A stretch of 64,000 nucleotides of DNA from JBBPZA01 sp963728925 (GTDB lineage Bacteria > Actinomycetota > Thermoleophilia > Solirubrobacterales > Solirubrobacteraceae): contig CAVSMB010000014.1 in the NCBI GenBank assembly GCA_963728925.1, forward strand, positions 310,001 through 374,000, given 5' to 3'. The notes under the pieces are model-generated. The model saw only the letters and a list, made by a program, of their open reading frames with translations. It made no database searches and was not told where the DNA came from. A program made the translations under genes and the position numbers. This document shows, in pieces, positions 31,839 to 39,746 of the stretch. Position 1 is the first letter of the stretch. The number at the start of each line of letters is the position of its first letter.

Positions 31839-32396
31839 TCAGGAATGACGAGAAAGCTCCGCGCCGGCCGTCTTGTTGGCCGCATCGAGGAAGGCCAACC
31901 GCGCGGCGTTGAAGTTGGCACGGGCCGTCGTAAGCCTCTCGTGGGTCTCCGTGAGGAGCTCCGGTGGCGAGTCGTCTCCCCCTTCGAGCTCGATCCGACC
32001 AAGCGCGCGGAAGGCGTCGAGGGCCGCTTGGTCAGCGTTTCCGAACGCCTCGACGACGGCATGGTCTCTCCCCAGCCGTACCTTCAGCCGCTCGGCGAGC
32101 TCGTCGAGCGCCTTCCCCCTGGCCTGGAGCGTTCGATACGACGCTGTGCGTTCCTCCTCGGCGAAGAGCCAGCGGCCCCACCTCATCAGGTCACTGTACG
32201 CGTCGACCAAGGCGTAGCTCGTGTCGTGCAGCGCGACGGCGGCCTCGTCGAGGAGCGCGCGCAGGCCGTCAAGGTCGGAGAGAGCCCGTTCGTGGCGCAG
32301 CCCCCGGCCGTACTGCTTCCAGCCCACGAAGATCGCGGTCGCGGTGACGACGTTGGGCGCGACGATGGCGATGACGGTCCCCGTGTCGAGTTCCAC
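31839..32396 (-). CDS. Membrane-anchored helical protein, unknown (paralogue A)
   Basis: 185 residues from ATG 32396. One N-terminal membrane segment (about 6-24, GTVIAIVAPNVVTATAIFVG) and a long helical cytoplasmic part: LDGLRALLDEAAVALHDTSYALVDAY, ARGKALDELAERLKVRLG, DQAALDAFRALG. Architecture and the LLDEAAVAL motif repeat in the protein at 32822-33499. Not needed for a phage particle, so it may be cargo; no function assigned. Confidence 0.6.
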   Translation of the reverse strand: MELDTGTVIAIVAPNVVTATAIFVGWKQYGRGLRHERALSDLDGLRALLDEAAVALHDTSYALVDAYSDLMRWGRWLFAEEERTASYRTLQARGKALDELAERLKVRLGRDHAVVEAFGNADQAALDAFRALGRIELEGGDDSPPELLTETHERLTTARANFNAARLAFLDAANKTAGAELSRHS

Positions 32397-32453
32397 GGGG
32401 GAACCCTACGGCGGCCGGCACTTCGACGGGGGCGGCGGCCGAGCGGCGGGTGC

Positions 32454-32735
32454 TCAGTCGCCCGAGGCGAGGCGCGCGAGGAAGGTGGCGCGGTCAACGC
32501 CGGGCGACAGCAGCACGACGATGCGACGGCAGTGCCCTTCGCTCGGCTGATCGTGGTGTAGGTCAGCACCGGCCACGGCGAGCCGGCCGAGCAGCTGATG
32601 GTCCGACCAGGCGATCGAGGGCACGAGGACCGAGACCCACGGCTCAGGTGTCGAGGCGCCATGCTCGAAGATCGTCACCACGACATCGCGGCCTCGTGTC
32701 GAGGTCGGGCGCTCGTGCTCGGTCCAGTCGGTCAT
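32454..32735 (-). CDS. Small protein, unknown function
   Basis: 93 residues from ATG 32735. Beta-rich look: RDVVVTIFEHGASTPEPWVSVLVPSIAWSDHQLLGRLAVAG, ending in a RRIVVLLSPGVDRATFLARL helix. It lies between the two TM-anchored paralogues in the same orientation, 57 bp upstream of one of them. No family recognised. Confidence 0.5.
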   Translation of the reverse strand: MTDWTEHERPTSTRGRDVVVTIFEHGASTPEPWVSVLVPSIAWSDHQLLGRLAVAGADLHHDQPSEGHCRRIVVLLSPGVDRATFLARLASGD

Positions 32736-32821
32736 CGGTCCAGGAAGCTGAGCAGGCGTGGCGCTTCTCACGCGCTCGTAGGACCGACGAGCCGTGGAAC
32801 GGGCGGGTCCAACGGACGGCT

Positions 32822-33499
32822 TCAGGGTGTCGGCTGAGGTAGCGCAGGGTTGAAGCCAGCCGACTTCTGAGCCTCGTCAGCGAATCGCGAGTACGCCTCG
32901 TTGAAATCGTCGATTGACTTCTTGGCCGCCTCGGCTGTCTTACGCCGCACCGGCTCTGCGGGGCGCAAGTGAAGGGTGCCCGCCATGTCTGCCTGAACGT
33001 AGGCGTCTACCAGGGGCTCGATGGCTGCATCCATGTGGTCCATCGCATCGTCGTAGGCCTTCGTGACTGGGTGATGCTGCCCGACGAGACGTGTCCGTAG
33101 CCGGGCGTGAACGAGCAGCGCCGCGTCCCGCCTGCGCTGGGCGTCGTCGAGCGGTTCTTTGCACTCGGCGAGTGGCTGTCGCATCCAGATTCGCGTCAAC
33201 TTGGCGCGAGCGGCGTACCACTCACCCAACGCCACCGCAGCGTCGTCCAGCATCGATCGGAACTCCAGGATTTCCTGCCGGCCTAGCTCGCGATCGAAGC
33301 GTCGCGCCTCGCGTTTTCCTTCGAGCCACGACGAGAGCAACGGTGCTGTCGCAACAGCGCCGATCGACACAATGGCGATAGCGGTGGAGTCTGGCATGCG
33401 CCGATTATTCTGCCGCGCACGTCGGAGCGCCAGGCCGATGGCAACCGCCACCGTCACCGCGAGCACGGTACCCACGGTGTTGGTGGCGGTGGCGGTCAT
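32822..33499 (-). CDS. Membrane-anchored helical protein, unknown (paralogue B)
   Basis: 225 residues. The ATG at 33499 overlaps the upstream stop by one base. Two N-terminal hydrophobic segments (about 8-24, 38-57), then RFDRELGRQEILEFRSMLDDAAVALGEWYAARAKLTRIWM and further helices. Same layout as paralogue A (TM, then a helix with LLDEAAVAL / MLDDAAVAL). Could be a paired accessory system of the satellite; evidence is only structural resemblance. Confidence 0.6.
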   Translation of the reverse strand: MTATATNTVGTVLAVTVAVAIGLALRRARQNNRRMPDSTAIAIVSIGAVATAPLLSSWLEGKREARRFDRELGRQEILEFRSMLDDAAVALGEWYAARAKLTRIWMRQPLAECKEPLDDAQRRRDAALLVHARLRTRLVGQHHPVTKAYDDAMDHMDAAIEPLVDAYVQADMAGTLHLRPAEPVRRKTAEAAKKSIDDFNEAYSRFADEAQKSAGFNPALPQPTP

Positions 33500-33804
33500 C
33501 AGTTCAGGCCCGGATCGTGCCCGCTGTCGGCGGGCCAGTAGTCGAGGAGCTGATGCTCGGTGCCGGTCTCATCCACCACGGCGCCCACTACCCGGCCGCC
33601 CATGTTCCGCAGCACCGCGAGCCTGCCGTCGTTGACGAGGCAGCACGTAGCGCCCGCGATGCTGGCGTGTGCGCCGCCTCTCACTTCCAGGATGGGGCCG
33701 CCATCCAGCCCGTGGCCCCACGTCACTGTGTCGTCATCATCGAGCCCTAGGTGCTCGCCGGCGAGCGCGAGCAGTCGGTCTTGGTCTTGGTGGTCGTCGG
33801 TCAT
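33499..33804 (-). CDS. Small acidic protein of the element
   Basis: 101 residues from ATG 33804, behind GAGGAG and overlapping the stop of the HNH gene (ATGA). Acidic start (TDDHQDQDRLLALAGEHLGLDDDD) followed by a beta-rich part (PILEVRGGAHASIAGATCCLVNDGRLAVLRNMGGRVVGAVVDE). The frame is continuous with the HNH core upstream, so a fusion product from a frameshift is possible. Unknown function. Confidence 0.6.
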   Translation of the reverse strand: MTDDHQDQDRLLALAGEHLGLDDDDTVTWGHGLDGGPILEVRGGAHASIAGATCCLVNDGRLAVLRNMGGRVVGAVVDETGTEHQLLDYWPADSGHDPGLN

Positions 33805-34376
33805 GCGGTCTCCTCGTCGTCGTCTGTTGGCCTGCTCCTTCGCCGTCGCCCAGCGACAGTTGCCCGGTTCGTAGTTCCCGTCCACGTCGATGCGGTCGAG
33901 CGTCGTGCCCTCGGGCCGCTCGCCCATGTCGACGAGGAAGGCGGCGAACGAGTCGCGCCAGCGGTCGCAGACCGTGATCCCCCGGCCGCCGTAGCGGTCG
34001 TGGGCTTCGTGGCGGGGATTGAGGCACCGCGTTTCATGGCCTGCCACGACCGGTATTCCGGAGGCTGCGTCTCGCGGTAGCGGCGGTTCCGCTCTGCTGC
34101 GGCCTCGCGGTTCCCTTCGTAGTGCCGCCGCTTGCGCTCGCGGACCGCCTCGCGGTTCTCGGTCCCGTAGCGGCGTGCGCCAGCCCTCGACGCCTCGCGG
34201 TTCTCGGCGCGCCAGCGGCAGCCGTACTCGCGGGCGCGCCAGCGGCGGCCGTACTCGCGGGCACACTGGCGACAGCGATGTCCCTTCCGCGCCGATGGCG
34301 CGTAGTCCGTCAGCGGTAGGTCGCGCTCACACCTCGGGCAGCGTTGCGTCGTCGAGCTAAGGTCCTGCTTGTCCAT
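33801..34376 (-). pseudogene. HNH endonuclease, zinc-ribbon type, frameshifted
   Basis: ATG 34376 starts a zinc ribbon (CPRCERDLPLTDY ... CRQCAREYG) and imperfect NREA-containing repeats, reaching PPEYRSWQAMKR. The expected continuation CLNPRHEAHDRYGGRGITVC, AFLVDMGERP, TLDRIDVDGNYEPGNCRWAT is present but in another frame from about 34028 onward, so one base is missing near 34026-34031. HNH proteins next to terminase and capsid genes assist DNA packaging in HK97-like phages. It may be dead, or read by frameshifting. Confidence 0.7.
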
Positions 34377-34481
34377 CGAAGCTCCGTTCTTCGTGGGCCA
34401 CGCCCCGGGCCGTTTACGCGGCGCCGGGGCGCTTCACTCCCGGGCGATCGGATGACCGCCCGGGAGCACTGTAGGACGGGC

Positions 34482-35711
34482 TCAGCCGGAGCCGGAGTCG
34501 ATGACGTATGCGGCCACCGCGTCGCGCACGTGCAGGAGCGCCTCGAACTCCAGGCGGACGGTGAACACGTTTCGCGAGAGGTTCTCGCCGTAGGGATCGA
34601 CCAGCCCGGCCGCTACCCCCCGGTACAGCACGGCGGTCCGCTTGGAGTCGAGCACGATCGGCTGCTCGCAGATCGCTTGCGGAACCTCGACCACCTGGAG
34701 CCGCCATACCTGCCCGCTGTTCGAGGGCGCGAACAGGTAGCCGCCCGCGCTGCCGACGTTCTCCAGCAGGTCGAGGGTGATCGAGTCGTCGCTGCCGACC
34801 ACCAGCGTGTCCGGCTGCGCGCCGACGCCGCGAAGGGAACCGATCGCGTTGCGAACCTGCGCGACGAGGTTCTCGCCGACGCTGTTCGCCTGCGGGCTCG
34901 CGGCGAGTAGCTGCGAGATCGCGTGAGCGTCGAGCGCGTTCTCTAGCGCGAAGGCAAGTTCGCTCTGGAGGAAGGCGGCGAAGGTCGGCACGACCGCCGC
35001 CAGCTTGACCGGGATGGATCGGCAGACCAAGGCGAACTGCGACAGCGGATCGGTCGCGAGCGAGAGGCCAACGTCTAGCTCGGCCTTCTCGTCCGTCGAG
35101 AACACGCCGCGCTCGACACCATCGCCGGAACCCTCGGTGACGCCGCGCGAGTCCGTCCGCCAGTCGGTGACGCTCACCGTGGCGGGATCGACCGGGCCGC
35201 CGCCCGGGAAGATCGAGTACAGGCGCCGCTCGTCCTTGCCCAGCGGGACGGGCTGGCCCTGGATCGACGGGAGCGAAGGCGCGGCCGGGTTGGGAGGCGT
35301 GAAGCTCGCGCCCGCCGACGGCCGGGTGAGCCCGGCGAGGCTCGTCTCGACCTTGCCGCCCTTGAACGGGTCGAGGCCGGTCGCGAGAGCGGTCCAGCCG
35401 CCGTCGAGATCGGTGTCGCTGGGGCCGTTCGGACCGGGCTGGCGCGGGCCGCCGATCATCTTGAGGATGGCAAGCTCGCTGGCCTGTAGATCGTTGATCT
35501 TCGCGTCGGCCTGCTCCAGATCGCGAGTGGCCTGCTCGGCCGCCTTGAACTCGGCGGAGCGGGTGAGGTCGGTCGCCTTCGCGGTACTGCGGGAAATCTT
35601 CAGCTTCGCGGCGTCGCGGACGGTGGCGAGGTCGCGGCGGTCGGCGCGGGCCGCTGCCAACTCCTCGCGGCAGGCGTCCAGCTTGGGCTTGATCTCGTCG
35701 GCGGTGAGCAT
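34482..35711 (-). CDS. Phage major capsid protein, HK97 type
   Basis: 409 residues from ATG 35711 behind GGGAGGA. N-terminal about 70 residues are a coiled coil (DEIKPKLDACREELAAARADRRDLATVRD, AEQATRDLEQADAKINDLQASE), like the delta/scaffold domain of HK97 capsids. Then the capsid core: DERRLYSIFPGG, SLATDPLSQFALVCRSIPVKLAAVVPTF, AHAISQLLAASPQ, TLVVGSDDSITLDLLE, and a C-terminal VFTVRLEFEALLHVRDAVAAYVID. A gene for its own capsid without portal or tail argues for a satellite that builds or remodels heads. Confidence 0.85.
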   Translation of the reverse strand: MLTADEIKPKLDACREELAAARADRRDLATVRDAAKLKISRSTAKATDLTRSAEFKAAEQATRDLEQADAKINDLQASELAILKMIGGPRQPGPNGPSDTDLDGGWTALATGLDPFKGGKVETSLAGLTRPSAGASFTPPNPAAPSLPSIQGQPVPLGKDERRLYSIFPGGGPVDPATVSVTDWRTDSRGVTEGSGDGVERGVFSTDEKAELDVGLSLATDPLSQFALVCRSIPVKLAAVVPTFAAFLQSELAFALENALDAHAISQLLAASPQANSVGENLVAQVRNAIGSLRGVGAQPDTLVVGSDDSITLDLLENVGSAGGYLFAPSNSGQVWRLQVVEVPQAICEQPIVLDSKRTAVLYRGVAAGLVDPYGENLSRNVFTVRLEFEALLHVRDAVAAYVIDSGSG

Positions 35712-35761
35712 GTGTTCCTCCCTCGGAACGTGGGCGAGCAGGTAGTTGCTTCGCGCACCGA

Positions 35762-35992
35762 TTATCGCAAGCGCGCCCGACCCTGGACGTGGATCGAGTG
35801 CCCCCGGTCGCGTGCATGGGCGAGCCGGTCGAGCCACGTGGGCGCGTCGGTCCCGCGCAGGGCGACCACCTCGAAAGCCTGCTCGGGCGTGAGCGCGATC
35901 TCTCGGGCCGCCGCCCGGCGAACGGCCGCGCGAACCTCCTCGGGGGTCGGCTCGGCGCGGGGCGTGTGCTTCCCCGGGGCGCCGTAGATCAT
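35762..35992 (-). CDS. Small protein upstream of the capsid gene
   Basis: 76 residues from ATG 35992. Helical, charged: PTPEEVRAAVRRAAAREIALTPEQAFEVVALRGTDAPTWLDRLAHARDRG. The LTPEQAFEVVALRG...WLDRL stretch looks like a small regulatory or head-accessory protein, but I cannot name it. First gene of the minus-strand structural cluster. Confidence 0.5.
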   Translation of the reverse strand: MIYGAPGKHTPRAEPTPEEVRAAVRRAAAREIALTPEQAFEVVALRGTDAPTWLDRLAHARDRGHSIHVQGRARLR

Positions 35993-36378
35993 CCCGGAGT
36001 CGTGGGCCACGGCCCCGAGGGTAGGCAAGGTTCCGGGCGCGCGATGGGAGAGGAGCCGCACCGCACGCCCGGCGCCCGCATGGTTGAGACGGGCGCGTGC
36101 CAACACCGGTCAGTCCGAGGGCGAGCGGCCTTACCCCCAGCACCGCTCGAACTCCCCCGGGTCCATCCGGCCGGATGGAGGCGTGCGGCGAAGGTAGCAG
36201 CGCGGCGGGGTAGGCTCAGCGGCTCGCCTCGCGGCTCGGTCGCTCTCCTCCGGGCGAGCGGCCGGGCGCTTGGCGTAGGAGTGCAGCGGGCTGCGCACTT
36301 CGCCCGCTGGCGGGCACTCACATTCCCGCGCTGGCGCCGGAATGTCGCCCCCGCCTGTCTACTTATCCGCCCGCTAGT
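35993..36378. other. Right end of the element, 386 bp without a gene
   Basis: No coding sequence supported. Holds the perfect dyad GCCCGCTGGCGGGC (36302-36315), an imperfect dyad with CATTCC ... GGAATG arms (about 36320-36344), and a second, related dyad GCCCGCTAGTGGGC (36369-36382) that overlaps attR. These may be integrase or directionality-factor binding sites and the promoter for the structural genes. Confidence 0.5.
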
Positions 36379-36390
36379 GGGCACGCCGGG
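36379..36390. other. attR core of the integrative element
   Basis: Second copy of GGGCACGCCGGG. It resumes the M23-gene frame (GGC ACG CCG GGC TGG). The flanking GCCCGCTAGTGGGC dyad lies on the element side. Confidence 0.75.
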
Positions 36391-36568
36391 CTGGTCCTGC
36401 TTCCGCTTCCGCGTCGTCTGCGTCCCGACGTGGCGCTACCTCCTGGCGCGCCCGGCGCCGCCGCGCGGCGCCCGTATCACCGTCTACGCCTGGGACTGGG
36501 ACGGGAACGCGACGGCCCGCGACGCCACGGTGGGCGTCACGCCGCACCGATCCGCGCGAGGGTCTTGA
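36379..36568 (+). pseudogene. M23-type peptidase gene, detached 3' end
   Basis: Continues the frame broken at 25155: GTPGWSCFRFRVVCVPTWRYLLARPAPPRG, then ITVYAWDWDGNATARDATV, an Ig-like last beta strand typical of this cell-surface family. No start or ribosome site. It ends 31 bp inside the opposite-strand VWA gene. Confidence 0.75.
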
Positions 36569-37931
36569 CGAAGTCCTCGAGCTGGCGGGTGGTCCAGCAC
36601 TCGAAGACCTCGCAGTGGCGCTCGTAGGCGGCGATGACCGAGTCGCCGTAGTTCCAGTAGAGCCGCGGCTCCGGGTTGAGCCAGTAGGTTCGCCCGGCCC
36701 GCTCGGCCACCTGCGCGAACACGTCGGCCTTGGGGTCGCGGCCGTTGGTGCGGGCGTCGCCGAGCACGATCACCGTGGCCCGCGGGTGCAGGTCGTCGTC
36801 GACCTTGGCGAGGAACTCGGTCCACACCCGCCCGTAGTCGGTGTAGCCCGAGACGTCGGCGACCCCTGCGTCCTTACCGATCGCCTCCGAGACAGCGCGG
36901 AAGGAACGCTCGCGCTCGAAGATGTCGGTGACCTCGGACACGCGCTCGATGAACACCCACGAGCGCAGCTTGCGGAAGGCATCGTGCAGCGCGTGCAGGA
37001 CGGAGAGGAAGAACACCGAGGCCGAGGTGACGCTGGTCGAGATGTCGCACAGCACGTAGATCTCCGGCCGCCGCGGGCGGCGCGGCCGGTACTTGAGCAC
37101 CACGGGCACCCCACCGGTCTCCAGCGAGGCCCGCATCGTGCGCCGCACGTCGACGTGCGCGTGACGCCGGCGCCCGCGATGCTCCTTGCCCTGAGTGGCC
37201 AGGCGCCGCTTGAGCTGGGCGACGACGCGGTGCACGGCGGCGAGGTCCTGCAGCGGGCCCGAGGGAAGCGCGCGGTCGAGCTCGTTGAGCGGCCGCGCGG
37301 GGGGCAGGCGCCTCGTGCGCTCGATCTGGTCGCGCTCCAGCTCCCGACGCAGGTGGGCCTCGAACTCGCGCAGCGCCTCGCGGGGCAGCCCCTCGACCTC
37401 GCCGCGCGCAATGCCCTCGCGCTGGGGCCTGGAGGCCTCTGAGCGCAGACCGAGCGCGCGGCGGATGCGCTGCACGTCCACCCCGATGACCCCCGAGCCC
37501 TCGCCCTGGCGCCCGAAGGCGGCGATCGCGAGCCGGGCAAGGTCGCGCATCGCCCCCTCGTCGCCCTGGCGGATGGCGGCGGCGATGCGCTGGCGCAGCT
37601 GCTCGAGGTCCATCTCGGCGCCGCTCTCCGAAACCCCGTCGGCAGCCTCGCCCTCGGTCATGTCGCGGCGCACTGCCTCGGCCTCCGGCGCGCGGAAGAA
37701 GAAGCGGTCGAACACCAGCTCGAAGACGCGCCGGTCCTCGGGCGACTTCGCCAGCGTCGCGGCAAGGGCCTCGCGGACGTCGTCGCGGACCGTCCAGGGG
37801 ACCTCGCCCAGGGCGTCGAAGGCGTCGAGCAGCTCGGACGTCCCTACCGCGACGCCTTCGGCCCGAAGCTCCTCGCCGAGGCCCAGCAGCCCCGCGGTCA
37901 GCCCGCCGCCGCCGGGGTCGAGGGCGCTCAC
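36537..37931 (-). CDS. VWA domain protein, CoxE type
   Basis: 464 residues from GTG 37931, overlapping the MoxR stop by 4 nt. N-terminal helical domain (GLLGLGEELRAEGVAVGTSELLDAF, RDDVREALAATLAKSPEDRRVFELVFDRFFF), then a C-terminal VWA domain with the MIDAS motif DISTSVTSASVFF and later GYTDYGRVWTEF and IVLGDARTNG. CoxE/VWA plus MoxR pairs assist cofactor insertion or assembly of large complexes. No carbon-monoxide dehydrogenase gene is present, so the client is unknown. Confidence 0.85.
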   Translation of the reverse strand: MSALDPGGGGLTAGLLGLGEELRAEGVAVGTSELLDAFDALGEVPWTVRDDVREALAATLAKSPEDRRVFELVFDRFFFRAPEAEAVRRDMTEGEAADGVSESGAEMDLEQLRQRIAAAIRQGDEGAMRDLARLAIAAFGRQGEGSGVIGVDVQRIRRALGLRSEASRPQREGIARGEVEGLPREALREFEAHLRRELERDQIERTRRLPPARPLNELDRALPSGPLQDLAAVHRVVAQLKRRLATQGKEHRGRRRHAHVDVRRTMRASLETGGVPVVLKYRPRRPRRPEIYVLCDISTSVTSASVFFLSVLHALHDAFRKLRSWVFIERVSEVTDIFERERSFRAVSEAIGKDAGVADVSGYTDYGRVWTEFLAKVDDDLHPRATVIVLGDARTNGRDPKADVFAQVAERAGRTYWLNPEPRLYWNYGDSVIAAYERHCEVFECWTTRQLEDFVKTLARIGAA

Positions 37932-38833
37932 GACCCCCGGGCGGCCCGCATCGCCTCGGCGGGCCCGCCGAGGCGCACGCCGACGCGCTCGGCGACGACG
38001 TCGATGTCCGTACGGTGCTTGACGATGATGCTCATCGTCGAGCGCAGCACGGTCGCGTCGACGTCGTCGGCGCCGAGCAGCAGCAGCGCGCGCGCCCAGT
38101 CGATCGACTCGGCGATCGAGGGCGGCTTCTTGAGGTCGAGCTCGCGAACCATGTGCACCACCTCGACGAGCTTGCGCGCGACCGTCTCGGGCAACTCGGG
38201 AGCGTGGAGGCGGACGATCTCGAGCTCGTGCTCGAGCGCGGGATAGTCGAGCCAGAGGTACAGACAGCGGCGCTTGAGCGCCTCGGTGAGCTCGCGCGTG
38301 TTGTTGGAGGTCAGCAGCACGACGGGTTGCGTGCGCGCCTCGACGCGGCCGAGCTCGGGGATCGAGATCTGGAAGTCGGAGAGCAACTCGAGGAGCATCG
38401 CCTCGAACTCCTGATCGGTCTTGTCGACCTCGTCGATGAGGAGCACCACCGGGTCGGGCGAGGAGATCGCCGTCATCAGCGGGCGCTCGAGCAGGAACTC
38501 CTCGGAGAAGATGTCGTCCTGCACCGCCTCCCAACCGGCGCCGCTCGCCTCGGTCTGAATGCGCAGGAGCTGCTTGCGGTAGTTCCACTCGTAGAGCGCC
38601 TTGGCCTCGTCGAGCCCCTCGTAGCACTGCAGGCGCACGAGCGGGCGGTCGAGCATCCGCGAGAGCGCCTTGGCGAGCTCGGTCTTGCCCACGCCGGCCG
38701 GCCCCTCGACGAGCACCGGCTTGCCGAGCCTCGTGGCGAGGAAGGAGACGAGCGCGGTCGATTCCCCGGCCAGGTAGCCGGCGTCGCGCAGGCCGGCGGC
38801 GACGTCGTCGACTGAAGCGGGGGAGGCGGCCAT
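37928..38833 (-). CDS. MoxR-family AAA+ ATPase
   Basis: 301 residues. Walker A VEGPAGVGKTELAKAL, YEGLDEAKALYEWNYRKQ, Walker B VVLLIDEVDKTDQEFEAMLLELLSDF, sensor 1 VVLLTSNNTRELTEALKRRC, arginine region LKRRCLYLWLDYP. Partner of the VWA protein encoded directly downstream (4-bp overlap). Acts as an ATP-driven chaperone or remodeller. Start at ATG 38833. Confidence 0.88.
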   Translation of the reverse strand: MAASPASVDDVAAGLRDAGYLAGESTALVSFLATRLGKPVLVEGPAGVGKTELAKALSRMLDRPLVRLQCYEGLDEAKALYEWNYRKQLLRIQTEASGAGWEAVQDDIFSEEFLLERPLMTAISSPDPVVLLIDEVDKTDQEFEAMLLELLSDFQISIPELGRVEARTQPVVLLTSNNTRELTEALKRRCLYLWLDYPALEHELEIVRLHAPELPETVARKLVEVVHMVRELDLKKPPSIAESIDWARALLLLGADDVDATVLRSTMSIIVKHRTDIDVVAERVGVRLGGPAEAMRAARGS

Positions 38834-38861
38834 CGAAGTAGGCAATGATAGGTCCCGCCCG

Positions 38862-39074
38862 ATGCACCCCGGCCTCGCCGCCCTGCTCGCCGTCTCCGAG
38901 CCGACCTTCACGTCGAACCCGAACGCGTTCATCGCGCTGACCGTGGCGGGCTTCGTGATCGGCGTGGGCGGCCACATCGTCCGCTCGCGGGCGATCGTGG
39001 CGCTCGGCATCGGGCTCGTGTTCCTCGCGGCCTTCCTGCTGCCGCTGGCGACCAACGTGGTGAAGGGCGGTTGA
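38862..39074 (+). CDS. Small two-TM membrane protein
   Basis: 70 residues from ATG 38862. Two hydrophobic segments (about 24-41 and 48-65) with a basic turn between (RSRAIV). A TAGGTC box 7 nt upstream suggests a leaderless transcript. Divergent from the MoxR gene. No family recognised. Confidence 0.55.
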   Translation: MHPGLAALLAVSEPTFTSNPNAFIALTVAGFVIGVGGHIVRSRAIVALGIGLVFLAAFLLPLATNVVKGG

Positions 39075-39084
39075 CCGGGCGCGG

Positions 39085-39714
39085 TCAGCCGCCGCCGCAG
39101 CGCACCACGAGCTGGCGGGGAAGGGTGACCCGCATCTCCTTGGGCAGCTCGAAGACCGAGTAGCGGACGCGCAGCGCATCCAGGACGCCCTTCTCGCCCT
39201 TCGGGCAACGAGTCCCGAAGCGCAGGACGAGGACGACCCAGCGCGCCTCGCCCGGGTCCAGGCCGAGGCTCTGCAGGCTGCGCGTCGCCTCTGGCGCGAC
39301 CGTCCGGTCGTTCTCGGCGAAGGGCAGCCGCGCCTTGGTCGAGCGCAGCAGCTCGCCGCCCTCGAGCTCCACGCCGGTGACCTTGATGGTGAGCTCGCCG
39401 CCGTTGCCCAGCAGCACCCCGATGCTCGTGCCGCGGCCCGCCCGGAACCGGAAGCGCACCGGCCCCGGCGGAAGCCGGCCGCCGCGCTCGGTCTTCGCAA
39501 AGCGCCCGGCGCTGAGGGCCGGGCCGGCCTCGACGGGGTGGTAGGTGACGAGGAACACCGCCGCGAAGCCGAAGACGAGCACGACGATCGCAACGATGAT
39601 CACCGGGAGCAGCACGCGGAAGCGCCGCGGGGCCTGGCGGCGGCGCTCGATGCTGACCACCGAGACCGGCTCGAAGGCGGGCCCCGTCCTCGAACGGCTC
39701 ATGCGGCGAATCAT
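39085..39714 (-). CDS. Membrane-anchored extracytoplasmic protein, unknown
   Basis: 209 residues from ATG 39714 (ATG 39702 possible). Basic N-terminus, one membrane segment (about 36-57, LLPVIIVAIVVLVFGFAAVFLVTY), then a beta-rich outer domain (VRFRFRAGRGTSIGVLLGNGGELTIKVTGVELEGG, ARWVVLVLRFG, VRYSVFELPKEMRVTLPRQLVVRC) with two Cys. Looks like an immunoglobulin-like envelope domain. Function unknown. Confidence 0.6.
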   Translation of the reverse strand: MIRRMSRSRTGPAFEPVSVVSIERRRQAPRRFRVLLPVIIVAIVVLVFGFAAVFLVTYHPVEAGPALSAGRFAKTERGGRLPPGPVRFRFRAGRGTSIGVLLGNGGELTIKVTGVELEGGELLRSTKARLPFAENDRTVAPEATRSLQSLGLDPGEARWVVLVLRFGTRCPKGEKGVLDALRVRYSVFELPKEMRVTLPRQLVVRCGGG

Positions 39715-39746
39715 GCCGTCCCGCCAGGTGGGAGACTGTCGGTGGC

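Larger units (their letters stand above)
25155..36390. mobile_element. Integrative element with serine integrase; capsid-encoding phage-satellite-like
   Basis: Both ends carry GGGCACGCCGGG (25155-25166 and 36379-36390). Removing one copy joins the two M23 fragments in frame (Gly-Thr-Pro-Gly / Trp-Ser-Cys-Phe), so these are attL and attR. Length about 11.2 kb. Contents: integrase on plus; on minus, zinc-finger protein, small protein, replication ATPase, an interrupted gene, P27-type terminase small subunit, TM-anchored unknown proteins, HNH protein, HK97-type capsid and a small protein. No portal, large terminase, protease or tail gene is seen. Confidence 0.85.

Noticed and set aside
33499..34266. 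Single 255-residue gene joining the HNH core and the small acidic protein
   Set aside because: The frame lacks the HNH N-terminal half, begins with shadow sequence, and a strong ribosome site marks ATG 33804 as a separate start.
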